A DNA stretch of 10,236 nt from Thermoplasmatota archaeon (lineage in GTDB: Archaea > Thermoplasmatota > E2 > JACPAO01 > JAHFTW01): contig JANQNI010000161.1 in NCBI GenBank assembly GCA_028289805.1, positions 1 through 10,236 of the forward strand, written 5' to 3'. The position numbers were made by a program, and so were the translations under genes. Position 1 is the stretch's first letter. Every line of letters begins with the position of its first letter. Under the pieces are notes generated by a model that did no database searches, was not told the origin of the DNA, and saw only the letters and a list, made by a program, of their open reading frames with translations. Below are positions 6,082 through 10,236 of this stretch, one piece after another.

Positions 6082-7743
6082 TCAGTTGGCCGCGTCCTTC
6101 GTGTTCGTGGCGAAGTGCCAGGTGGCGGCGCCGTCGCTGGTGCGCTGCTGGCTCCTGCCGTCGTTGCTGGAGTCGCTGAAGGCGGGCGTCTGGTCGACGA
6201 GGGTGCCCTGGTCGTCCTTCAGGGTCAGCCACTCGCCCGAGTTGTCGAGCCAGTAGCCGCTCTTCGTGACGATCAGGTAGCCGCCGGCGGGGACGGTGCC
6301 GCTGAGGGTGACCGTGGCGGGGGTGCCGTGGTTGGCCTTCAGCTCCCAGCCGGTGACGTCCACGGCGCTGCTGCCGGAGTTGTAGAGTTCCACCCACTCC
6401 TTGTTGCGGTCGCTGCCCTGGGGGTTCTGCTCGAACTCGTTGATGTAGACCTGGCCGCCCCCGCCGGTGCTGACGGTAACGTCGTGGCTGACGGAGCCCT
6501 GGGCGGAGCCGTCGTCGGTGACGGTCAGCTGGACGCTGTAGGTGCCGGCGCCGCTGAAGGTGTGCTGGGGGTGCTGGGCGGTGCTGGTGCCGGCGCCGCC
6601 GAAGTCCCAGGACCAGGACTGGATGGTCCCGTCCGAGTTGCTGGACTGGTCGGTGAAGTCGCACGCCAGGTCCGTGCAGCTCCAGGTGAACGCCGCCGTC
6701 GGGGGGCTGTTGCTGGGCGCGCCGCCCTCGCCGATGCCGGTGATCTTGGCAACGCCCTTGCCGCCGCAGGCGTAGCTGCTTGGGGTCATGCTGACCATCA
6801 TCACGGCGCCGCCGGCGTAGCCGAGGCGGTTGCCGTTGAAGTTGCCCACGGGGCAGGGGGTGTCGGGCAGCGTGCTCCAGGTGTCCGTGGCGATGTCGTA
6901 CGCGTACACGTCGTAGCCGGGCGTCTCGTCGGGGGCGTTGCCGCCCAGGGCGATGATTTTGCCGGCCAGGCCGCTGTCGTGGTCGCCGGCCCACAGCAGG
7001 CTGCCGCCGTCGCCGACGCCGTCGGCTTCGGGGATGTCGGCCATGCTGCTCCAGGAGTCGGCGAAGGTGTCGTAGCGCCAGAAGTCCTGCACGGCCGGGC
7101 TGGACTCGTGGTACTCGCCGCGCAGGGCGTAGAGGTACTGGCCGCCGGCCCACTCCAGGCTGGCGCCGTCGTCGATGCCGGCGGGGGTGTTGGCCAGGGT
7201 TGTCCAGGTGTTCGTGCCGGGCGCGTACTTGGCGAAGCAGCGGTCGTGGCCGGAGCTGCCGATCATGGCGTACAGGACGCCGTCCGTGTCGCTCCAGGTG
7301 GTGGCGTCGCCCGCGCCCTGGGCGCAGGGGGTGTCGGCCTTCTGGCTCCAGGCGTCGGCGGCGAAGCTGAACTGCCAGAACGCGCGGCGGTCGCTGTCGC
7401 TGTAGCGAGCGCCGGCCAGGGCGTAGAGCCGGTCGCCGCCGTCGTGCTCCAGGGTGGCGCCGTTGCGCATGGTGCCGGAGGGCAGGCCGCTCGTGCTCAT
7501 GGGGCTCCAGGCGTCGGCGACGGGGTCGTACTTCCAGAAGTCCTGGGCGCTGGAGGCGGAGTAGCCCTTGACGAGGTAGAGCGCGTCGCCGGTGCCCTCC
7601 AGGGCCTGGCCGTAGCCGCCGGATTCCGGCGTGTCGGCGAGGGCCGTCCACGTGGGGGGCGCCGCCGCGGCGGGGACGAACGTCGGCAGGGCGATCAGGA
7701 GGAGGGTCGCTGCGGCGAGGACGCCGCTTCTGCGGGAGTTCAT
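6082..7743 (-). CDS. Secreted kelch-type β-propeller / PKD / lamin-tail domain protein
   Basis: The 553-residue exoprotein has a signal peptide (1–28, AAAA-type cleavage). Residues ~30–340 are a kelch-like β-propeller: repeated units end in YDPxxxxW-type turns, with tryptophans at 32, 79, 132, 180, 231 and 289 marking about six blades. A PKD domain follows (~347–426) with its WDFGG core (379–383) and the HTFSGAGTYSVQLTVTD strand. The C-terminal lamin-tail domain (~431–545) starts YINEFEQNP and contains KEWVELYN. There is no C-terminal membrane anchor or sorting signal, so it is probably released or held by surface interactions. Six cysteines (140, 169, 297, 326, 356, 361) could pair. The ATG at 7743 has a GTGAT Shine-Dalgarno site five bases upstream. 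It is divergent from the six-cysteine mini-protein genes and may share regulation. The role is unknown; binding or adhesion is an inference. Confidence 0.85.
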   Translation of the reverse strand: MNSRRSGVLAAATLLLIALPTFVPAAAAPPTWTALADTPESGGYGQALEGTGDALYLVKGYSASSAQDFWKYDPVADAWSPMSTSGLPSGTMRNGATLEHDGGDRLYALAGARYSDSDRRAFWQFSFAADAWSQKADTPCAQGAGDATTWSDTDGVLYAMIGSSGHDRCFAKYAPGTNTWTTLANTPAGIDDGASLEWAGGQYLYALRGEYHESSPAVQDFWRYDTFADSWSSMADIPEADGVGDGGSLLWAGDHDSGLAGKIIALGGNAPDETPGYDVYAYDIATDTWSTLPDTPCPVGNFNGNRLGYAGGAVMMVSMTPSSYACGGKGVAKITGIGEGGAPSNSPPTAAFTWSCTDLACDFTDQSSNSDGTIQSWSWDFGGAGTSTAQHPQHTFSGAGTYSVQLTVTDDGSAQGSVSHDVTVSTGGGGQVYINEFEQNPQGSDRNKEWVELYNSGSSAVDVTGWELKANHGTPATVTLSGTVPAGGYLIVTKSGYWLDNSGEWLTLKDDQGTLVDQTPAFSDSSNDGRSQQRTSDGAATWHFATNTKDAAN

Positions 7744-7754
7744 GGTGCATCACT

Positions 7755-7766
7755 GGGCCGGGGCCC
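7755..7766 (-). promoter_or_regulatory. GC hairpin next to the kelch gene ribosome-binding site
   Basis: On the minus strand GGGC-CCCG-GCCC forms a 4-bp stem with a 4-base loop. It ends one base before the GTGAT Shine-Dalgarno site (7753–7749), which is itself five bases from the ATG at 7743. The same hairpin-then-SD order appears at two of the small secreted protein genes on the other strand. Short GC stems are common in GC-rich DNA, so the case rests on position. Confidence 0.35.
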
Positions 7767-7790
7767 GAGGAGGACCGTCGCCCGCCACCC

Positions 7791-7820
7791 ATCAAAATAT
7801 TCTATTTTGAATCAAAATAG
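7791..7820. promoter_or_regulatory. AT-rich inverted/direct repeat cluster, candidate operator over the kelch promoter
   Basis: Three copies of the half-site TCAAAATA are packed in 30 bases. The first is direct at 7792–7799, the second inverted at 7803–7810 (TATTTTGA), and the third direct at 7812–7819. The second and third form a perfect 9-bp inverted repeat, CTATTTTGA-A-TCAAAATAG (7802–7820); the first and second form an 8-bp one with a 3-base spacer. The cluster sits about 50–75 bases upstream of the kelch ATG, where box A would lie, so a bound regulator would compete with the basal factors. The element may also contain the TATA box itself. Confidence 0.55.
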
Positions 7821-7835
7821 GTTCGCTGCAACATG

Positions 7836-7863
7836 ATTTCATTGAAATTATCTATTCATATAG
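7836..7863. promoter_or_regulatory. Second pair of small inverted repeats in the AT-rich island
   Basis: ATTTCA-T-TGAAAT (7836–7848) is a perfect 6-bp inverted repeat with one central base. It is followed closely by CTAT-TCAT-ATAG (7852–7863), which extends to 5-bp arms if the flanking T and A are counted. They lie just upstream of the TCAAAATA cluster as seen from the kelch gene. They could be further regulator sites or simply the result of AT-rich composition. Confidence 0.35.
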
Positions 7864-8024
7864 AATCTACCTTTGTTGTATCTGATCCCCTCGACCCTTC
7901 CAGACCTGGCCCCCCTGCCGAGCGAGCGCAGCACACCCACGGGGCACAGTCAAAGCGCCTTTTCACGGCCGAGAATAGGGATTTTTGATAAATCGCCAAC
8001 ATTCAGTTCTATTTTTCTGGAAAG

Positions 8025-8045
8025 CTCTATGTATTCAGAATAAAG
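8025..8045 (+). promoter_or_regulatory. Possible box A region for the six-cysteine gene pair
   Basis: CTCTATGTATTC and GAATAAAG are the AT-rich stretches closest upstream of the first six-cysteine gene. A TATA element here would place transcription start near 8050–8060, just before the hairpin and GGTGA site. A second candidate lies at about 7981–7992 (TTTTTGATAAAT). The exact box cannot be decided by eye. Confidence 0.3.
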
Positions 8046-8054
8046 TGCGAGCTT

Positions 8055-8073
8055 GGCCCTTTTGGGCCGGTGA
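8055..8073 (+). promoter_or_regulatory. 5' hairpin abutting a GGTGA Shine-Dalgarno site, first six-cysteine gene
   Basis: GGCCC-TTTT-GGGCC (8055–8068) is a perfect 5-bp stem with a 4-base loop. It is followed without a gap by GGTGA (8069–8073), which fits the archaeal 16S 3' end, and then five bases to the ATG at 8079. The right arm plus SD (GGCCGGTGAACCCA, 8065–8078) is repeated exactly before the third six-cysteine gene, where the left arm differs but still pairs. Confidence 0.55.
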
Positions 8074-8078
8074 ACCCA

Positions 8079-8315
8079 ATGAAGACCATCTTGTACCTCG
8101 CAGCGGCGGCCCTGCTCCTGGCCCCCGCCGCCACCGCAACCCCCGTCCTGAACGACATCGAGGCAGACATCGCCCAGAACGAGTGCGACGGCACCGTCGA
8201 CGTGTTTTGCATCAACAAGACGCGATGCGTCCAGTACTACATGGGCCAGTGCATCTTCTGGGAGTGGGAGGCCTGTTACGTCTGGGTGAATGGCTTCTGC
8301 GTCTCGTTCGACTGA
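8079..8315 (+). CDS. Small secreted six-cysteine protein, paralogue 1
   Basis: The 78-residue precursor has a signal peptide (1–20, cleavage after ATA). The mature part of about 58 residues is rich in aromatic residues, with cysteines at 36, 44, 50, 58, 66 and 74. The cysteine-rich domain starts NECDGTVD and proceeds in units ending near each cysteine (VQYYMGQC, IFWEWEAC, YVWVNGFC). Six cysteines imply up to three disulfides outside the cell. I recognise no named family, and no enzyme motif is visible. The ATG at 8079 is fixed by the GGTGA site five bases upstream and by the MKT start shared with paralogue 3; a GTG at 8070 is an inferior alternative. The next gene begins 11 bases after the stop, so the two form an operon. 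Candidate roles are adhesin subunit, surface-structure component or antagonistic peptide; none is demonstrated. Confidence 0.82.
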   Translation: MKTILYLAAAALLLAPAATATPVLNDIEADIAQNECDGTVDVFCINKTRCVQYYMGQCIFWEWEACYVWVNGFCVSFD

Positions 8316-8326
8316 GGCACACCCCC

Positions 8327-8557
8327 ATGAGAGCCCCCCTCCTCGCGGCGCTGGTGCTCCTGCCCCTGCTCGCGCCCACAAGCCTCGCCGCCGACGCCCC
8401 CGAAGCCGAAGCCCCCCTGGGACCCTGCACCGGGAGCGCCGATGTCGCGTGCACCGAATACCGCTGCCGATGGTACAACACGCAGGGACAATGCGTCAAC
8501 TACGTGGTGTACTTCTGCGTCCTGTACGCGATGAACCAGTGCCTGCGCGTGACGTGA
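8327..8557 (+). CDS. Small secreted six-cysteine protein, paralogue 2
   Basis: The 76-residue precursor has a signal peptide (about 1–21, a Leu-rich core ending SLA-A). A short acidic Ala/Glu/Pro linker leads to the six-cysteine domain, with cysteines at 34, 42, 47, 56, 64 and 72. The spacing equals that of the two neighbours except that the third cysteine sits one residue earlier, compensated before the fourth, so the total span is unchanged. The sequence between cysteines is much diverged (TGSADVA in place of DGTVDVF), but aromatic positions persist (RWY, NYV, LYA). It is 11 bases downstream of paralogue 1, with a GAGG-like site before the ATG, so it is probably translated from the same transcript. 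It lacks the hairpin-GGTGA leader of the other two. A divergent older paralogue is the simplest reading. Confidence 0.8.
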   Translation: MRAPLLAALVLLPLLAPTSLAADAPEAEAPLGPCTGSADVACTEYRCRWYNTQGQCVNYVVYFCVLYAMNQCLRVT

Positions 8558-8716
8558 AGCGCGCACCAACTCTGCCCCCTCCCCCCATTCTCGTTGCGGC
8601 ATTCCGCCCCCCCCCGGCACCCAATGGACGAAGCATAGGGGTGTCCGAAACATCCCCATACACCTTCATGGACCCCCTGTCGATGGGCGCTCGGCTGCCA
8701 CGCGGCCGGTGAACCC
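8558..8716. repeat. Spacer with a remnant resembling the fumC start
   Basis: This 159-bp spacer between paralogues 2 and 3 is C-rich and resembles the DNA just upstream of fumC. It has a pyrimidine/C-rich run (8572–8586), then CGTTGCGGCATTC (8592–8604; CGTCGCGGCCTTC at 9011–9023), a second C-run, and ATGGACGAAGC (8624–8634; identical at 9050–9060). The ATG copy here is followed by GCA-TAG, so only four residues could be made. The order is the same as before fumC. The likely explanation is tandem duplication of a gene-plus-flank unit; convergence of C-rich sequence is the alternative. Confidence 0.5.
8693..8712 (+). promoter_or_regulatory. 5' hairpin abutting a GGTGA Shine-Dalgarno site, third six-cysteine gene
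   Basis: GGCTGC-CAC-GCGGCC (8693–8707) pairs as a 6-bp stem with one G-U wobble and a 3-base loop. GGTGA (8708–8712) follows directly, with four bases to the ATG at 8717. The 14 bases GGCCGGTGAACCCA (8704–8717) are identical to those before paralogue 1, while the left arm has changed and still pairs. Confidence 0.5.
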
Positions 8717-8959
8717 ATGAAAACCCGAACCCTGCTCCTGACCTCCGCCCTCCTGCTGACCGCCATCGCGTTCCTGCCGGGTGCATCCGCCGACCCCAAC
8801 GAGTGCGACGGCACCATCGAGGAGAACTGCTGGGACAATTACCGCTGCAAGTACCGCTACAACGGCGAGTGCGTCGGCTGGACCGGTACCAAGTGCGCCT
8901 ACTACGTGGCCGGAGTCTGCGTTCAGGACGTCCGCTACATCCTGGACCTGGGGGCGTAG
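8717..8959 (+). CDS. Small secreted six-cysteine protein, paralogue 3
   Basis: The 80-residue precursor has a signal peptide (1–25, GASA-D cleavage). The mature part has cysteines at 30, 38, 44, 52, 60 and 68, exactly the spacing of paralogue 1, and ends in a 12-residue tail (VQDVRYILDLGA) absent from the others. The first cysteine region is almost the same as in paralogue 1 at the DNA level: an 18-base identity over AAC-GAG-TGC-GAC-GGC-ACC (8798–8815 and 8178–8195). Both genes start MKT and share the hairpin-GGTGA leader, so paralogues 1 and 3 are the closest pair. Its own promoter is uncertain: the spacer has no AT-rich island comparable to the one before paralogue 1, so it may be read through from the upstream pair. 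It is probably exported with disulfides; the function is unknown. Confidence 0.82.
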   Translation: MKTRTLLLTSALLLTAIAFLPGASADPNECDGTIEENCWDNYRCKYRYNGECVGWTGTKCAYYVAGVCVQDVRYILDLGA

Positions 8960-9049
8960 ACGACCCCGACGCCTCCCCCCTCTTCCCCCCCCCCGACGTG
9001 CAGGGCAGGCCGTCGCGGCCTTCATCAACCCCCACCACTCCCCCACCCC

Positions 9050-10236
9050 ATGGACGAAGCCCTCGGGACCATGGCCGGCCCGGACACCCGCACCGAATCG
9101 GACTCCATGGGCGAGATGGAGGTCCCCATCGACGCCCGGTGGGCCGCCCAGACCCAGCGCGCGGTGCTCAACTTCCCCGTCAGCGGCCTGCGCATGCCCG
9201 AGAGCTTCGTGCGCAGCCTCGGCCTCGTCAAGTGGGCGTGCGCCCAGGCCAACAAAGACCTCGGCGTCCTGCCCGAGCCCATGGCCGACGCCATCGCCGA
9301 GGCCGCATTCAGCATCTACGAGGGCGAGCACCTGGAGCACTTCCCCGTCGACGTCTTCCAGACCGGCAGCGGCACGAGCAGCAACATGAACGCCAACGAG
9401 GTCGTCGCCAACCTCGCCAGCGGCATCCTGGGCGACAGCGTCCACCCCAACGACCACGTCAACAACGGCCAGAGCAGCAACGACGTCATCCCCACCACCA
9501 TGCACGTCGCGGCCGCATCCGAGGTCAAGTACACGCTCGTGCCCGCCCTGGAGCACCTGGCCTCTTGCCTGCGCGCCAAGCAGCAGGAGTTCGACGACGT
9601 GGTCAAGATCGGCCGCACGCACCTCATGGACGCCGTGCCCATCCGCCTCGGCCAGGAGTTCGGCGGCTACGCTCGCCAGGTCGAACTGGGCATCGAACGC
9701 CTGGAGGCGGCCCTCGACGGCCTGCTGGAGTTGGCCCAGGGCGGCACCGCCGTCGGCACCGGCCTCAACGCCCACCCCGACTTCGGCGCCAAGGTCGCCG
9801 AGTACCTCTACCAGGCCACCAACCTCCAGTTCCGCGAGGCGGAGGACCACTTCGAGGCCCAGGGCGCCCGCGACGCCTACGTCTTCCTGGCCGGCGCCAT
9901 GGACACCGTCGCCGCGAGCCTCATGAAGATCGCCAACGACGTTCGCCTCATGGGCAGCGGCCCCGCCTGCGGCCTCGGCGAACTGCAACTGCCCAGCATC
10001 CAGCCCGGCAGCAGCATCATGCCCGGCAAGGTCAACCCCGTCGTCTGCGAGGCCGTGGTGCAAGTGGGGGCGCACGTCACCGGCAACAACGTCGCCGTGC
10101 GCACCGGCGGCCAGTGGGGCCAACTCGACCTCAACGTCATGCTGCCCATGATGGCCCACAACGCCCTCGAGAGCATCCAGCTCCTGGCCGGCGCGGCGAC
10201 CGTGTTCGTCGACAAGTGCCTGGCCGGCACCACCGC
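9050..10236 (+). CDS. fumC: Fumarate hydratase class II (partial, runs off window end)
   Basis: The frame encodes 395 residues before the window ends; class II fumarases are about 460 long, so the last ~65 residues are missing. It catalyses reversible hydration of fumarate to L-malate in the TCA cycle, as a cytoplasmic homotetramer. Visible motifs are TRTESDSMGEMEVP (13–26), QTGSGTSSNMNANE (104–117), HPNDHVNNGQSSND (132–145), KIGRTHLMDAVP with His191 (186–197), GTAVGTGLN (232–240) and the fumarase/lyase signature GSSIMPGKVNP (320–330), whose Ser321 or Ser322 lies in the mobile catalytic loop. The usual THLxDATP reads THLMDAVP here. The ATG at 9050 is taken as the start; the ATG at 9071 would give a more typical short N-terminus. 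Neither has a clear Shine-Dalgarno site. Confidence 0.93.
   Translation, partial: MDEALGTMAGPDTRTESDSMGEMEVPIDARWAAQTQRAVLNFPVSGLRMPESFVRSLGLVKWACAQANKDLGVLPEPMADAIAEAAFSIYEGEHLEHFPVDVFQTGSGTSSNMNANEVVANLASGILGDSVHPNDHVNNGQSSNDVIPTTMHVAAASEVKYTLVPALEHLASCLRAKQQEFDDVVKIGRTHLMDAVPIRLGQEFGGYARQVELGIERLEAALDGLLELAQGGTAVGTGLNAHPDFGAKVAEYLYQATNLQFREAEDHFEAQGARDAYVFLAGAMDTVAASLMKIANDVRLMGSGPACGLGELQLPSIQPGSSIMPGKVNPVVCEAVVQVGAHVTGNNVAVRTGGQWGQLDLNVMLPMMAHNALESIQLLAGAATVFVDKCLAGTT

Larger units (their letters stand above)
7744..8078. other. Divergent intergenic region (335 bp), two AT-rich islands
   Basis: No gene is supported. The region separates the kelch gene (-) from the first six-cysteine gene (+). 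It holds two sharply AT-rich islands, 7791–7875 and 7975–8045, separated by GC-rich sequence. The first carries several inverted repeats and lies where the kelch promoter should be; the second is suitably placed for the plus-strand promoter. The 9-mer TTCTATTTT occurs in both islands (7800–7808 and 8007–8015). A short open frame from 7985 runs out of frame into the Cys-rich genes and is not considered real. Confidence 0.7.

Noticed and set aside
6115..7836. 573-residue plus-strand open frame opposite the kelch gene
   Set aside because: Its sequence is Gly/Ala/Val-rich low complexity, and the minus strand gives a signal peptide plus kelch, PKD and lamin-tail domains.
7985..8326. Plus-strand frame beginning MINRQHSVLFF and running into paralogue 2's frame
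   Set aside because: It overlaps paralogue 1 out of frame, whose signal peptide and cysteine pattern are convincing; paralogue 2 starts at 8327.
8636..8656. Possible terminator hairpin GGGGTGT...ACATCCCC between paralogues 2 and 3
   Set aside because: The stem needs a bulge and no T-run follows, so it is too weak to call.
8178..8815. Repeated 18-base segment considered as a CRISPR or recombination repeat
   Set aside because: It occurs only twice, in frame at the same codons of two paralogues, so gene duplication explains it.
8666..10159. 497-residue minus-strand open frame opposite fumC and paralogue 3
   Set aside because: It is a shadow in GC-rich DNA; the plus strand encodes clear class II fumarase motifs.

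Overview
The window is very GC-rich, with C/G-ending codons throughout, and contains a few sharp AT-rich islands in intergenic DNA. I infer an archaeon, perhaps a high-GC member of Thermoplasmatota or another euryarchaeal lineage. The hints are GGTGA/GTGAT Shine-Dalgarno sites, AT-rich promoter islands in a GC-rich background, many short secreted proteins, and a kelch–PKD–lamin-tail exoprotein. No single gene proves this, and a high-GC bacterium remains possible. No rRNA, tRNA, CRISPR array, transposase or integrase was seen.

Layout. Positions 1–2199 (+) form an apparent operon: the end of a one-pass membrane protein, a TauE/SafE-type permease (GTG start at 611) and a DUF72 protein that overlaps it by 4 bases. 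A lipoprotein of unknown function lies at 3140–2214 (-). A gamma-glutamylcyclotransferase-like protein is at 3450–3875 (+). An ArsR-type regulator at 4211–3903 (-) is divergent from a class III-like PPK2 polyphosphate kinase at 4470–5270 (+). A 45-residue secreted peptide gene is at 5430–5293 (-) and a hotdog acyl-CoA thioesterase at 5617–6072 (+). A 553-residue secreted kelch/PKD/lamin-tail protein is at 7743–6082 (-). Divergent from it are three small secreted six-cysteine proteins at 8079–8315, 8327–8557 and 8717–8959 (+). The window ends inside fumC, class II fumarase (9050 onward).

Transcription direction alternates between single genes or short operons. Convergent gene ends are only 9–27 bases apart, while divergent starts are separated by 186–335 bases, which is where the regulatory DNA should lie.

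The most interesting part is 7743–9068. The three small proteins share C-x7-C-x(4,5)-C-x(7,8)-C-x7-C-x7-C with an invariant 38-residue span from first to last cysteine, after a signal peptide. Two of them have a GC hairpin directly abutting a GGTGA ribosome-binding site, and the divergent kelch gene has a similar arrangement. The divergent promoter region carries strong AT-rich inverted repeats. DNA between the second and third small genes resembles the start of fumC, suggesting that the third gene arose by tandem duplication. I recognise no named family for these peptides. A secreted, disulfide-bonded surface or effector module is an inference.
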